Under the pieces are notes generated by a model. That model had not been told where the DNA came from. It did no database searches and worked only from the letters and a program-made list of their open reading frames with translations. Of a stretch of DNA of 64,000 nucleotides, positions 8,053 through 17,269 are shown piece after piece. This DNA comes from Paenibacillus planticolens (lineage in GTDB: Bacteria > Bacillota > Bacilli > Paenibacillales > NBRC-103111). How positions within the stretch are numbered: the stretch's first letter is position 1; each line of letters starts with the position of its first letter. The stretch lies in assembly GCF_013141725.1 (NCBI RefSeq), contig NZ_WHNZ01000012.1, forward strand, positions 124,001 through 188,000, read 5' to 3'. Both the position numbers and the translations under genes were made by a program.

Positions 8053-9378
8053 TTAATAAATCTCTCCCTCGCTGTCTTGAACCTCTTGCTGCGCCTGCTG
8101 GTCGTATGCGACCAATTGATAAGCCACTTTCACATAATCATCTTTGTTGACACGGACTTTGAACAGCATATCCTCGCCGTCTACATCCGTCTCAAGCACA
8201 TCGCCGATCCGGTACATCAAAGAGATGACGTCTCCTTTGTCAGCCGGAATGCGGAACTCTTTGCTCTCGCCCATGAGCTTCTCTTGAATGGCGATTCGCA
8301 GACGTTCCAAGTCATCCGGGTTAAAAGCGCTGATCTTCAGAAATTCTCCTTCCGTCGTCAGCATTTCCCGCTCTTCCTGCGAACAAGCATCAATTTTGTT
8401 AAAAATCGTAAGCTGTTCCTTCTGATGGGCACCCAACTCTTCCAAAACTTCACCAACGACGCGCATCTGCTCGTTACGCATATCCGTTGAGCTGTCGACA
8501 ACATGCAAAATAAGATCCGCTTCATTGGCTTCTTCCAGAGTTGCTCGGAATGAAGCAACGAGATCATGCGGCAAGTTTTGAATAAACCCTACGGTATCCG
8601 TCAGCACGATTTCCTTGCCGCTCGGCAATTCCATCGTACGCGAGGTCGGATCTAATGTAGCAAAAAGCTGATTCTCAATATAGACGTCCGCTTGCGTTAA
8701 TTGTTTCAATAATGTTGACTTCCCGGCGTTCGTATAGCCGACCAGAGCAACTTGGAACACCCCGGTTTTCTTCCGGCGCTCCCGGTGCAAGGTGCGATGG
8801 CGAACGACTTCTTCAAGCTGCGCCTTCAACTCGTCTATGCGTCCCCGGATATGCCGGCGGTCTGTCTCCAGCTTGGACTCCCCCGGTCCTCTCGTTCCGA
8901 TACCGCCGCCAAGTCTGGAAAGGTTTTTCCCCTGACCGGAAAGTCTCGGAAGCAAATAGCTCAGCTGTGCCAGCTCAACCTGGATAATACCTTCACGCGT
9001 TTTGGCGCGCTGCGCGAAAATATCCAGAATCAACTGTGTGCGGTCAATAATCTTGACGTCGAGCGCTGCTTCCAGATTGCGGACTTGAGCCCCCGACAGC
9101 TCTTGATCGAAAATCGCTGTATTTCCGCCCAGCTCCTCCAGTCTTGCCTTCAGCTCCTCGACTTTTCCTTTGCCGATAAACCATTTGGTGTCCTTCGTCT
9201 CTTTATTTTGCGTCATCGTTTCCAAAACCTGCACACCGGCAGTTTCGGCCAGCTTCACTAATTCCTGCAGCGAATACTCGGCTATCGCTTCATTGCGTTT
9301 CTGTTTCTGTGTGACCAGACTAACAAGCACAGCGCGGTCATCGATCTCTTTTTCAACCATATGTGAAGTTGTTTTCAT
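8053..9378 (-). CDS. hflX: Ribosome-associated GTPase HflX
   Basis: 441 residues. The N-terminal HflX domain ends in the glycine-rich LSRLGGGIGTRGPGE segment and a coiled linker; the GTPase domain has G1 GYTNAGKST, G3 DTVGFI and G4 NKID. The C-terminal domain follows. HflX binds the 50S subunit and splits stalled or heat-damaged 70S ribosomes. AAGGAG lies about 10 bases before ATG 9378. It is the first gene of an hflX-ynbB pair. Confidence 0.96.
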   Translation of the reverse strand: MKTTSHMVEKEIDDRAVLVSLVTQKQKRNEAIAEYSLQELVKLAETAGVQVLETMTQNKETKDTKWFIGKGKVEELKARLEELGGNTAIFDQELSGAQVRNLEAALDVKIIDRTQLILDIFAQRAKTREGIIQVELAQLSYLLPRLSGQGKNLSRLGGGIGTRGPGESKLETDRRHIRGRIDELKAQLEEVVRHRTLHRERRKKTGVFQVALVGYTNAGKSTLLKQLTQADVYIENQLFATLDPTSRTMELPSGKEIVLTDTVGFIQNLPHDLVASFRATLEEANEADLILHVVDSSTDMRNEQMRVVGEVLEELGAHQKEQLTIFNKIDACSQEEREMLTTEGEFLKISAFNPDDLERLRIAIQEKLMGESKEFRIPADKGDVISLMYRIGDVLETDVDGEDMLFKVRVNKDDYVKVAYQLVAYDQQAQQEVQDSEGEIY

Positions 9379-9530
9379 TCAATATCGTCTCCTTTGTCTC
9401 GCCGTTTCACGATTGAAATCCCTCTAAAATCAACGGATTCCTTCATCATTGTGTAGGAAATGCTTGGGAAAGTCAATTTGCCGGGCAGGAAAATTCAATT
9501 ATAACAAAGCTCACAAAAAACCAAAAATAA

Positions 9531-9566
9531 AAAACGATCTAACTTGGAGTAAGTTAAATCGTTTTA
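9531..9566 (-). terminator. Terminator of spoVK
   Basis: AAAACGAT.TAACTT GGAG TAAGTTA.ATCGTTTT inverted repeat just after the spoVK stop; A/T tails on both sides. Confidence 0.85.
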
Positions 9567-9571
9567 CACGT

Positions 9572-10540
9572 TCATTTAAATTTTAGATCTTCAGGCCGTA
9601 TGGACATTAACTCCGATTTGGAAGGAGCATTCACATATTGGCTAAGCAATCTCACCGCTTGATGCCGCATCGCTTTTTCCAGAATATTGCGGACATACCT
9701 CGCATTGCTGAAAGCCCGCCATGTGGCGGCTTTTTCCTCAGATAAATGCTGCTTCAGCTTCATTATTGTTTGCGGCATAAGCACATATTCACGTTCTTTA
9801 GCCATAAGCTCCGTAATTTGGATCAATTGTTCAATCGGATAATCCTCAAAATCAATTTGAATCGGGAACCGCGAAGGAAGTCCTGGATTCGTTGCAAGGA
9901 ATTGCTCCATTTCGTCACTGTAACCGGCAAGAATCAGGATGAAGTCATTCTTCTTATCTTCCATGCCTTTCACAAGCGCATCGATCGATTCCTTGCCGAA
10001 GTCTTTATCCCCTCCGCGCGCCAAGCTATAGGCTTCATCAATAAAAAGGATGCCGCCCATCGCTTTTTTCATTAATTCCCTAGTCTTCAGCGCTGTATGC
10101 CCGATATATTCACCAACGAGATCCGCGCGTTCCACTTCAATAAAATGCCCCTTGCTCAGCACACCCATCGCGTGAAACATTCGTCCCATGAGCCGGGCTA
10201 CCGTCGTTTTCCCCGTTCCGGGGCTCCCTTTGAAAATCATATGGTACACATGCGCATTGCTGCTTAAACCGGCTTCAGCGCGAAATTGCGAGATTTGAAG
10301 GAGCGCGTAAATTTCATGCACCAATTCTTTGACATTATCAAGGCCTATCAATTGATTCAACTCTTTGAAAATATCCGATAGCGGACCCTCAAGCGGTGTC
10401 CTTTTCCCGGTTTGCTGCGGTTCTGCATCGGGCAGCGGCGAAGCATGAATCTGGTCGCCGGCGCCGTCAACTGCGCGCCGATGCTCTGGCTGCCGCAAGA
10501 CGATGTTGATCTGTCTGGATGGCAAGCTCCGACCACTCAT
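9572..10540 (-). CDS. spoVK: Stage V sporulation protein K (AAA+ ATPase)
   Basis: 322 residues from ATG 10540, exactly the B. subtilis SpoVK length; the frame is open 44 codons further but only 10540 has a ribosome site (AGGTG, 6 bases away). One CbxX/CfxQ-type AAA+ module: Walker A GSPGTGKTT near residue 110, Walker B ILFIDEAYSLARG, sensor 1 in ILAGYSDEM and the arginine finger in LPSRFPI. The N-terminal 50 residues are polar and low in order. SpoVK acts in the mother cell late in sporulation. Its place next to hflX is the B. subtilis order. Confidence 0.94.
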   Translation of the reverse strand: MSGRSLPSRQINIVLRQPEHRRAVDGAGDQIHASPLPDAEPQQTGKRTPLEGPLSDIFKELNQLIGLDNVKELVHEIYALLQISQFRAEAGLSSNAHVYHMIFKGSPGTGKTTVARLMGRMFHAMGVLSKGHFIEVERADLVGEYIGHTALKTRELMKKAMGGILFIDEAYSLARGGDKDFGKESIDALVKGMEDKKNDFILILAGYSDEMEQFLATNPGLPSRFPIQIDFEDYPIEQLIQITELMAKEREYVLMPQTIMKLKQHLSEEKAATWRAFSNARYVRNILEKAMRHQAVRLLSQYVNAPSKSELMSIRPEDLKFK

Positions 10541-10640
10541 GAGGATCACCTCGTTTACAAGTTGGTTTCGATGGATGGTATCTATCCATCCTACGCTCGT
10601 TCCTTGCATTTTAGACCGATCCCAGAAGCTCACACGGACA

Positions 10641-10670
10641 GAAAAGGCTTCCGAACCATGCCCGGAAGCC
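10641..10670 (-). terminator. Terminator of the ABM-domain gene
   Basis: Minus strand GGCTTCCG ... CGGAAGCC followed by TTTTC, directly after the ABM-gene stop. The rest of 10541-10678 is the spoVK leader and shows nothing else. Confidence 0.82.
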
Positions 10671-10678
10671 ATTCTTCT

Positions 10679-10990
10679 TTATTTTGCGTCTGCGCTGTAG
10701 GCTTGAGTGATGGTGTAATGCTCTACCACCGGAAACGGGTTGTAGAAGTGATGCAGCAATTTACGCCATTCCTGATACTCGGCTGAACCCCGGAATCCTT
10801 CTGTATGGTCCTCAAGCGTCTCCCATTGGACAAGGAGCAAATATTTATTGCCATCTTCCATACAAGTTTGAAGCTCGTGCGAAATGTATCCTTTCATCGC
10901 CGAAATGATGGAAGACGCTTGGCGAAAAGCTGCTTCGAATTCTTCATTTTTACCTGCAATGACAGGGAGAACGGCTACTTCCAATATCAT
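10679..10990 (-). CDS. Antibiotic-biosynthesis-monooxygenase (ABM) domain protein
   Basis: 103 residues of the dimeric alpha/beta-barrel ABM fold: ILEVAVLPVIAGKNEEFEAAF first strand-helix, KGYISHELQTC second strand, YLLLVQWETLEDHTEGF third strand-helix, and a C-terminal strand ending HYTITQAY. The family includes small cofactor-free monooxygenases and heme-degrading enzymes; without a conserved heme-binding Asn/Trp/His set visible, the role stays open. GGAGGG lies 8 bases before the ATG. A single-gene unit with its own terminator. Confidence 0.85.
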   Translation of the reverse strand: MILEVAVLPVIAGKNEEFEAAFRQASSIISAMKGYISHELQTCMEDGNKYLLLVQWETLEDHTEGFRGSAEYQEWRKLLHHFYNPFPVVEHYTITQAYSADAK

Positions 10991-11017
10991 GCTAAATCCC
11001 TCCGAATGAAATCAATG

Positions 11018-11647
11018 TTAGAAACCGAATGCATCATCATCTTCAAAATGAGACGTATCAGCGTGAAGCCGGATGTGCGGCTCCTTATTTACGATTTCTA
11101 CTAAACTTAAACAGGTAGGTTGAAAATAAGGCGGGTTCCACAGCTCCGAAAGTGCCCTCTTCTCAAAATAAGCCATAATGACTTTCAACGTGACCGTGTG
11201 TGAAACAAGAGCAATGGTTTGACCCTCATGGGCTGCTAGCATTCGTTCCAGAGCCGGCAGCACGCGTGCCTGGAGGTCTGAATAAGACTCCCCTTTCACG
11301 GTTTGATACTGCTCAGGGTTGCGCCAGAAGGCATGAAAGTTGTCCGGCTCCAGCGCCTCTATTTCATCGGAAATACGCCCTTCCCAGGCGCCTAAATTCA
11401 TCTCCCGCCACTCATCAGAGGCTTGGATGGCAAGCTCGCGATCGCCTTTAATGATGTGAGCGGTTTGTAAGGTCCTTCCGCTGCTGCTTGCATATAAAGC
11501 TTCGAACGAAATCTCCTTCAAAGCATAAGACAACCATAAAGCCTGCTGCTCGCCCAAAGACGACAGCGGTGAATCCAAATGCCCCTGCATACGGCGCTCC
11601 ACGTTCCAAAGTGTCTCCCCATGCCGGATTAAATAAAGCTTCGTCAT
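11018..11647 (-). CDS. Histidine phosphatase family protein (phosphoglycerate-mutase-like)
   Basis: 209 residues. The catalytic RHGET motif at residues 8-12 carries the phosphorylated His9; a second core Arg is in SSSGRTLQTA, the acid Glu in REMNLGAWEG, and the second His in LVSHTVTLK. These belong to the dPGM/PhoE/CobC branch, which dephosphorylates diverse small phosphates in the cytosol; the sequence does not tell which. It precedes the ABM gene on the same strand by 27 bases and lies 33 bases after lplJ, so the three may be cotranscribed. Confidence 0.9.
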   Translation of the reverse strand: MTKLYLIRHGETLWNVERRMQGHLDSPLSSLGEQQALWLSYALKEISFEALYASSSGRTLQTAHIIKGDRELAIQASDEWREMNLGAWEGRISDEIEALEPDNFHAFWRNPEQYQTVKGESYSDLQARVLPALERMLAAHEGQTIALVSHTVTLKVIMAYFEKRALSELWNPPYFQPTCLSLVEIVNKEPHIRLHADTSHFEDDDAFGF

Positions 11648-11680
11648 CGCCCAATCTCCCCTCCCCTTGTATGTAGCGGC

Positions 11681-12682
11681 TTATGTTAACATCAGTAAAG
11701 CAACGAAGGAATCCATATCCAAAGAACCGAAATAACGTCGAAGTTCAACGTCCGCTAGCCGTTTACGAATGACAGACTCTTCATAACGGGAACCCCGAAG
11801 CACGTCTTCCAGTTCAGCGACATCGCCGGCTCCAAAGAAGTCCCCATAAATTTTCATATCCTGAATATGCCCTTCTTCAATCGATAGACGAACATCCAGC
11901 TTCCCAACGCCTTCAAAGCGTTTGGAGTTTTGCACAGAACTTTTCGGCGATTTGCCATAGTTCCAATCCCAATTCCCATACCGTTCTTCGGAAATCTGAC
12001 GGATACGGCGCCAATCCTCCTCCGTAAGCTTGTACGCAGGCACGTCAGCGGGATTCATTCCAAAAATAGAGGAAAGAAGCTTCAAGCGGAAATCCTCGAT
12101 GGTCAGCGGTTCGTTCAGAAATTCCACAATGTTAGCGACTCTGCTGCGAATCGATTTGATGCCTTTGGATTGGATTTTGTCCGGGCTAACCTTGAGGGCA
12201 GAGACGACATGTTCAATCTCAGAGTTGAATAAAAGGGTGCCATGGCTGAACATCCGGCCCTTCGTCGCAAACTGCGCATTGCCGGATATTTTGCGCTCGC
12301 CCACTTGAATATCGTTTCGCCCTGTTAAAGCCGCCTCCACCCCAAGCTGGCGAAGGGCTTCCACGACGGGCTCCGTAAACTTTTGAAAATTGTGAAACGA
12401 GTTACCATCATCTTTGGTAATGAAGCTAAAATTCAGGTTGCCTAAATCATGATAGACCGCTCCGCCTCCGGAAAGTCTTCTTACGACATGCAGCTTGTGT
12501 TCTTTCACATATTCCGGATTGATTTCTTCGAGCGTGTTTTGATTCTTGCCGATAATAATCGACGGTTCGTTTATATAAAAAAGCAAATAGCTTTCCTGAT
12601 CAGGAAGATGCCTTAACGCATACTCCTCTATCGCCAGATTTATTCGCGGATCTGTTATACCTTCGTTATCTATGAATAGCAT
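11681..12682 (-). CDS. lplJ: Lipoate-protein ligase (LplJ/LplA)
   Basis: 333 residues. It activates free lipoate with ATP and attaches it to lysines of 2-oxoacid dehydrogenase E2 and glycine cleavage H proteins. The N-terminal catalytic domain has INLAIEEYAL, the RRLSGGGAVYHD lipoate-binding loop, and the KISGNAQFATKGR lysine region; the C-terminal accessory domain follows from about residue 245 (GVGKLDVRLSIEEG). ATG 12682 has AAGGAG seven bases upstream; the TTG two codons earlier is too close to it. Confidence 0.94.
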   Translation of the reverse strand: MLFIDNEGITDPRINLAIEEYALRHLPDQESYLLFYINEPSIIIGKNQNTLEEINPEYVKEHKLHVVRRLSGGGAVYHDLGNLNFSFITKDDGNSFHNFQKFTEPVVEALRQLGVEAALTGRNDIQVGERKISGNAQFATKGRMFSHGTLLFNSEIEHVVSALKVSPDKIQSKGIKSIRSRVANIVEFLNEPLTIEDFRLKLLSSIFGMNPADVPAYKLTEEDWRRIRQISEERYGNWDWNYGKSPKSSVQNSKRFEGVGKLDVRLSIEEGHIQDMKIYGDFFGAGDVAELEDVLRGSRYEESVIRKRLADVELRRYFGSLDMDSFVALLMLT

Positions 12683-12698
12683 GATCAAGCTCCTTCAG

Positions 12699-13178
12699 TC
12701 AGTAAGTTAAATCGTTCGTCATGGTTCTATTAAGAGTAAGCATCCCTAAAGCTTCGTAGAAAGCTATAGCCCCTTCATTAAACTCCCATACGTTAAGCTC
12801 GAGCGAGGAAACATTCCGTTCCCGTGCCCATTCCACGGAGGCCATATAGAGAGACTTTCCTATGCCTTGGCGCTGAAAATCCGGCGATACAGCCAATTCG
12901 TTCAAATATGCGAATGTGCGCGGAACGAGCGCTTCATATGTGGGGCTTTTCTTCATTTCCAGCATCGCCACGCCAACCGCACGCCCGTCTTTGTCAGCGA
13001 CCAATATCGCCTTATTCTGCTGGTCGGAAAAGCTGCGATACCAGCCCATCGCGACGACTCGGTCCAATCTCGCAAAACGCTCGGGTAAAGCTGTCGCATG
13101 CTCCTCTTGACCGTATCGAATGATGGCATTCACAGCCTCATAATCTTCAGACCGTGCATGGCGTATGATGAAATCCAA
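12699..13178 (-). CDS. GNAT-family N-acetyltransferase
   Basis: 159 residues if started at TTG 13178, which AGGAG serves at 9 bases; the frame is open six codons further. GNAT core: a central VGVAMLEMK strand, LNELAVSPDFQRQGIGKSL containing the acetyl-CoA pyrophosphate loop (Q/RxxGxG/A), and the C-terminal NEGAIAFYEALGM helix. It transfers acetyl groups from acetyl-CoA; the acceptor is unknown. Located 16 bases before lplJ, probably in the same transcript. Confidence 0.88.
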   Translation of the reverse strand: MDFIIRHARSEDYEAVNAIIRYGQEEHATALPERFARLDRVVAMGWYRSFSDQQNKAILVADKDGRAVGVAMLEMKKSPTYEALVPRTFAYLNELAVSPDFQRQGIGKSLYMASVEWARERNVSSLELNVWEFNEGAIAFYEALGMLTLNRTMTNDLTY

Positions 13179-13336
13179 GTCCAACCACTCCTGCAACCAA
13201 TTTGCGTTTTCATTCCGTTGTTTTATAGCTTACAGCAAAGAACAAACTTTTTCCACTTTTATCATTGTATTTTTATTCATATTTTCGTATATTTATTAAT
13301 ATTTATTTCTCGTGATCCGAAAGGAGTTTATGTAAA

Positions 13337-14137
13337 ATGAACGATTCACTCACTTTTTGTAAGGCCATCGAGGCGTTAGCTGCCAACATTTGGCCTGCCG
13401 AAATTACAGCATACCTCGATAATTGGCAGCTGCGGGCCACCCGCGGTGTCACTAAACGTGCAAATAGCGTGCTCGCGATCGGCGAGTATCCTCAGCTTGC
13501 TAACTGGCTGCCTCATATCGAGCAATTCTATGCCGACAACAGCTTACCCGCCATTTTCCATATTAGCGATGCCTCGCCGCCAGGGCTGGATGCGCTGCTG
13601 GATTCGCACGGATATGCGCTGGGCACCCCTTCTCTCGTGATGATTGCGAACTCTCAGGATGCCGCCGCAGCGGCAGCGCAAAAGCTGGTGAAGCGGGACG
13701 TTGCTGCCCTTACGGCAGAATGGGTTACCGAAGCGGATGAAGAATGGCTGGACGCCTTTCTCAGGCTGGAATCGTATCACGAGGAACTCAAAGAAAGTTA
13801 CAAAGGCATCTGCGAGCGGATTTCCGATGCCAAAGGATTTGTAAAAATACGGAAGGGCAAACACATCATCGCCGTTGGCACGGCTGTCGTTCAAGGCGAG
13901 TGGGCCGGATTTCTCAATGTCGTTGTGAGCGAGGCGGAGCGCGGTCAAGGGTTGGGGAGCTATTTGATGCAAGCCCTCACGGCTTGGAGTAGGGAGCATG
14001 GTGCTGCTCGGCAGTATTTGCAAGTCGTCGCCTCCAATACAGCCGCCGTTTCGTTATACGAAAAACTCGGCTATCAAACTAAATATGGCTATCATTACCG
14101 GATTAAGTATGATTTGCGCCCGCTTGCAACATCCTAA
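13337..14137 (+). CDS. GNAT-family N-acetyltransferase with N-terminal extension
   Basis: 266 residues in two halves, like two-domain GNAT proteins of Bacillales: an N-terminal half (1-130) starting with a tryptophan-rich segment (NIWPAEITAYLDNWQLR), then a complete GNAT domain with FLNVVVSEAERGQGLGSYLM (acetyl-CoA loop) and NTAAVSLYEKLGYQ. AAGGAG lies 10 bases before ATG. It begins a plus-strand pair with the SDR gene 36 bases downstream. Substrate unknown. Confidence 0.87.
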   Translation: MNDSLTFCKAIEALAANIWPAEITAYLDNWQLRATRGVTKRANSVLAIGEYPQLANWLPHIEQFYADNSLPAIFHISDASPPGLDALLDSHGYALGTPSLVMIANSQDAAAAAAQKLVKRDVAALTAEWVTEADEEWLDAFLRLESYHEELKESYKGICERISDAKGFVKIRKGKHIIAVGTAVVQGEWAGFLNVVVSEAERGQGLGSYLMQALTAWSREHGAARQYLQVVASNTAAVSLYEKLGYQTKYGYHYRIKYDLRPLATS

Positions 14138-14173
14138 CTAAGAATTTGTTTAGGATGAAAGGAGCCTGATTTC

Positions 14174-15043
14174 ATGGCTACAGCTACAGAACAGAAACCC
14201 GTTTTTCCGCCACAACATCAAAACCAGCAGCCTGGCATTGAGTCGCAGATGAACCCGCTGCCTGAATTTGACAACACGGCCTACAAAGCGGCCGGCAAAC
14301 TGAAGGATAAGGTCGCGCTAATTACCGGAGGCGATAGCGGCATAGGCCGCGCAATCGCACTCGCCTATGCCAAAGAAGGCGCGGATGTCGTCATCGTCTA
14401 TTTGAATGAGCATGGCGACGCGGAAGAAACAAAGAAGCACGTCGAGCAGGCTGGACGTAAATGTCTGCATGTCGCAGGCGATATTGGCGACGAGAGCTTT
14501 TGCAAGAAGATCATCGATCAGGTTGTTCAACAATTCGGGAAGCTCGATATTCTCGTGAACAATGCCGCCGAGCAGCATCCGCAGCCGAGCATTGAGCAAG
14601 TTACGTCCGAGCAACTGGAAAGAACGTTTCGCACCAATATTTTTTCGCTTTTTCATTTAACCAAAGCTGCCCTCCCCCATTTGAAAGCCGGCAGCGCCAT
14701 TATTAACACAGCCTCCATTACGGCATATCACGGGCACGAGCAGCTCATCGACTATTCCGCAACGAAAGGTGCGATCGTCTCTTTCACACGCTCCCTTTCC
14801 CTGCAGTTGAACGCCAAAGGCATTCGCGTGAACGCCGTCGCTCCAGGCCCCATCTGGACGCCGCTGATTCCTTCTACCTTCAAGGAGCAGGAAGTAGCCA
14901 CATTCGGCTCAACGACGCCGATGAAGCGCGCGGGGCAGCCAAGTGAGCTGGCGGCCAGCTATGTCTTCTTAGCCAGCGAGGATTCATCCTATATGGCGGG
15001 TCAGGTGCTTCATGTGAATGGCGGCACGATCGTTAACGGCTAG
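14174..15043 (+). CDS. SDR-family oxidoreductase (general-stress YhdF/YdaD-like)
   Basis: 289 residues. A 40-residue N-terminal extension typical of the YhdF/YdaD/YghA group precedes a Rossmann domain: cofactor loop TGGDSGIGRA (about 51-60), LVNNAAEQ, the Ser of NTASITAY, the catalytic YSATKGA Tyr/Lys pair and VNAVAPGPIWTPL. It would reduce or oxidise a small alcohol or aldehyde with NAD(P)H. Relatives belong to the sigma-B stress regulon in Bacillus, but no sigma-B promoter was identified here. Confidence 0.92.
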   Translation: MATATEQKPVFPPQHQNQQPGIESQMNPLPEFDNTAYKAAGKLKDKVALITGGDSGIGRAIALAYAKEGADVVIVYLNEHGDAEETKKHVEQAGRKCLHVAGDIGDESFCKKIIDQVVQQFGKLDILVNNAAEQHPQPSIEQVTSEQLERTFRTNIFSLFHLTKAALPHLKAGSAIINTASITAYHGHEQLIDYSATKGAIVSFTRSLSLQLNAKGIRVNAVAPGPIWTPLIPSTFKEQEVATFGSTTPMKRAGQPSELAASYVFLASEDSSYMAGQVLHVNGGTIVNG

Positions 15044-15052
15044 ACGGCAAAA

Positions 15053-15102
15053 CAAAAAAGCATGACCTGTGCGGCCCTTATCCGCATTCAGGTCATGCCT
15101 TT
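15053..15102. terminator. Bidirectional terminator
   Basis: GCATGACCTG ... CAGGTCATGC 10-bp stem with A-run left and T-rich right flank, between the convergent SDR and YdcF-like genes. Confidence 0.88.
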
Positions 15103-15108
15103 CTTCTT

Positions 15109-15804
15109 CTAGATGCCTGCTTTGAGCAGCACCTTCGTCCATATCCACTTCGTATAGGCAAGCGTTTCTCTGACTTCATGGTAAGGCATGAAAAGCACCT
15201 TGGATTTGGTCGATGAAACGAGCGGATCTTTCAATCCAACCGTTTCGGCGATATCTAAGGACCGAGAACCATGGTAAGAGTGCGTCATGATGATGGAGCT
15301 CACAAGGCCTTGCTCGTCCATTATTTGCTTAGAGAATAACAAATTCTCATACGTGCTGGTCGCCCGAGGCTCGATCAGAATACTTTTGACGGGAATCCCC
15401 TTGTTCACCAAATAATTCCGCATGCCCTCCGCTTCTGTCAGCTTGGAGCCGTTATGATCCAGTCCGCCGCTAACGATCAACTGCTTGAATTTTCCCTGAT
15501 TATACAAATCTACGGCCAAATCAAGCCGTTCCTGCAAACCGGGACTTGGGATATCTTGGCGCAAGGACGCTCCCAGCACAATGCCGACATCGACCTGCTT
15601 AGGCAGCGCTTGATCCGGAGCGACTTGCACCTTCCACTGGATATAAACGATCCAGGCCAGTCCGATAAGGAACACGACGACAATCGTGCGAAACAGGTTG
15701 ACCAGCGTCCGGTAGAGCCCCGACTTCCGTGCAGGCTTGATTGCTTTTTTCGGTTTCGGGGAAACGGTTCGTTGTTTACGGTTCATATTTGTTTTTGCCG
15801 TCAT
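15109..15804 (-). CDS. YdcF/SanA-like DUF218 membrane protein
   Basis: 231 residues from ATG 15804 (AAGGAG, 7 bases upstream). A basic cytoplasmic N-terminus, one membrane segment at about residues 37-57, then the extracytoplasmic DUF218 domain with IVLGASLR, LIVSGG and EPRATSTYENLLFSK motifs. E. coli relatives (SanA, ElyC) affect envelope permeability and peptidoglycan or lipid-carrier metabolism. It overlaps the upstream esterase gene by 29 bases, so translation of the two is probably coupled. Confidence 0.88.
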   Translation of the reverse strand: MTAKTNMNRKQRTVSPKPKKAIKPARKSGLYRTLVNLFRTIVVVFLIGLAWIVYIQWKVQVAPDQALPKQVDVGIVLGASLRQDIPSPGLQERLDLAVDLYNQGKFKQLIVSGGLDHNGSKLTEAEGMRNYLVNKGIPVKSILIEPRATSTYENLLFSKQIMDEQGLVSSIIMTHSYHGSRSLDIAETVGLKDPLVSSTKSKVLFMPYHEVRETLAYTKWIWTKVLLKAGI

Positions 15805-16468
15805 CCGTATACTCCTTATCCAAAAATGCGCTAACTTGACGAAACAACACGGCCGCATCGTCACTATGGCAAATGAGGTGATTGGATCTGGGATGCCAGT
15901 GAATCTCCCGTTGACCTCTCACTTTCCTATAAATGTAGCGCGCACTTTGTGGATGAATCACATGATCCCTCTCGGATTGTGCAATCAAAGTAGGAATACT
16001 CACCTGACTTAACTCAGGCTTTAATTTGCGAACTAACCGGGTAAACTGCCAAGCGGCACTTAACGGCGTTGATTTGGCTTTGTTAAGCGAAATTTTCCTT
16101 TGATATTTCCATTCGTTGCGCATCTCTTCAAGCATACGGCCAGGACTTACATAGATAACAGCTGTGTTCAGTAAAATAAGCCGGCGGACCGGATATCTCA
16201 CGGATAAATAGGCAGCAAGCAGTCCCCCCATGGAGAAACCCACCATATCGAATTGGCCATAGTCCCGGGTCATCGTTTCCGCATGCTCTTCAGCCGCCTT
16301 TACCCAATCTTCCCAGCGGGATGATTTCAATTGGTGATAAGATTCCCCATGCCATGGGAGCTCCGGTACTTTACATAGTTGGCCGCGTTCACGCAAATGC
16401 CGGGCTAACGGCTCCACCTCGTAAGGCCCGCCTGTAAATCCGTGGAACAATAAACAGGGCTGTTTCAC
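15776..16468 (-). CDS. Alpha/beta-hydrolase, carboxylesterase-like
   Basis: 230 residues. The oxyanion-hole HGFTGGPYE motif near residue 9, nucleophile Ser in GFSMGG (about residue 78), acid Asp in SERDHVI and catalytic His in HPRSNHLI form a complete triad. This resembles the Est30 carboxylesterase/monoacylglycerol lipase group. No signal peptide, so cytosolic. It overlaps the YdcF-like gene downstream. Confidence 0.9.
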   Translation of the reverse strand: MKQPCLLFHGFTGGPYEVEPLARHLRERGQLCKVPELPWHGESYHQLKSSRWEDWVKAAEEHAETMTRDYGQFDMVGFSMGGLLAAYLSVRYPVRRLILLNTAVIYVSPGRMLEEMRNEWKYQRKISLNKAKSTPLSAAWQFTRLVRKLKPELSQVSIPTLIAQSERDHVIHPQSARYIYRKVRGQREIHWHPRSNHLICHSDDAAVLFRQVSAFLDKEYTDDGKNKYEP

Positions 16469-16522
16469 CCGGCATCCCTCCCATCTTGTACCCCGCTTGT
16501 GTGTCGTTACAGCTAATTTATT

Positions 16523-17224
16523 CTATTTCTCTTTAATTGTGATGGCGTTGATTGTTACTTTTTCTTTAGGTTTGCTTGGTGATGCCTCTCCGCCCATTTC
16601 TACCGGCGTATCAGCAATTTTCGCAATTGTTGCCATACCCTCCTGCGTCACTTTCCCGAAAATGGTGTAGTTCGGCATTTGGTTCAAATTCGCGCAGTCA
16701 GCACCTGAACAGATAAAAAATTGGCTGCCGTTCGTATTTGGACCGGAATTGGCCATAGCAACAATGCCTGGTTCATATTTGTGCGTTGTTTTGAGCTCAT
16801 CAGCGAACTTATAGCCAGGTCCGCCCATTCCCGTGCCTTGCGGATCGCCCGTTTGAATCATGAATGATTTGATAATGCGGTGGAACGTCACATTGTTATA
16901 GAAGCCTTCTTTGGATAAAAACACAAAGTTGTTAACGGTTTTTGGAGCATCTTTGGCGAAAAGATCAATCGTAAACGAGCCTTTCGACGTCGTGACTTCC
17001 GCTTGATACGTTTTGTTCGTATCGATGGTCATGTCAGGCGCTTTGCTCCATTGTTTAGCCGTCGGCGTCGCCCCAGGCGAAGCAGCTGCCGGCGCCGTAG
17101 CGCCGCTTTTTGGCGTTGCCGTTCCGCCAGCCGTTTCGGTCGGCTTATTGCCGCAAGCGGAAGCGAGCAGCGTTAGTGCGATCAGTGTGAGCGGCAATAG
17201 TTTCTTCGTTTTAGGCAAGTTCAT
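16523..17224 (-). CDS. Secreted cyclophilin-type peptidyl-prolyl isomerase (lipoprotein)
   Basis: 233 residues. Lipoprotein signal with lipobox LLASAC (Cys24), then an Ala/Pro/Thr-rich spacer (about 25-60) and a cyclophilin domain with NFVFLSKEGFYNNVTFHRI, the catalytic-Arg segment, IQTGDP, GSQFFI and FGKVTQ. It would catalyse cis-trans isomerisation of prolyl bonds in exported proteins at the outer face of the membrane. It follows the PBP gene on the same strand by 45 bases. Confidence 0.93.
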   Translation of the reverse strand: MNLPKTKKLLPLTLIALTLLASACGNKPTETAGGTATPKSGATAPAAASPGATPTAKQWSKAPDMTIDTNKTYQAEVTTSKGSFTIDLFAKDAPKTVNNFVFLSKEGFYNNVTFHRIIKSFMIQTGDPQGTGMGGPGYKFADELKTTHKYEPGIVAMANSGPNTNGSQFFICSGADCANLNQMPNYTIFGKVTQEGMATIAKIADTPVEMGGEASPSKPKEKVTINAITIKEK

Positions 17225-17269
17225 TGTGAATTCCTCCGTCTTATCGTGGGTTCATTTTGGAAACTAAAC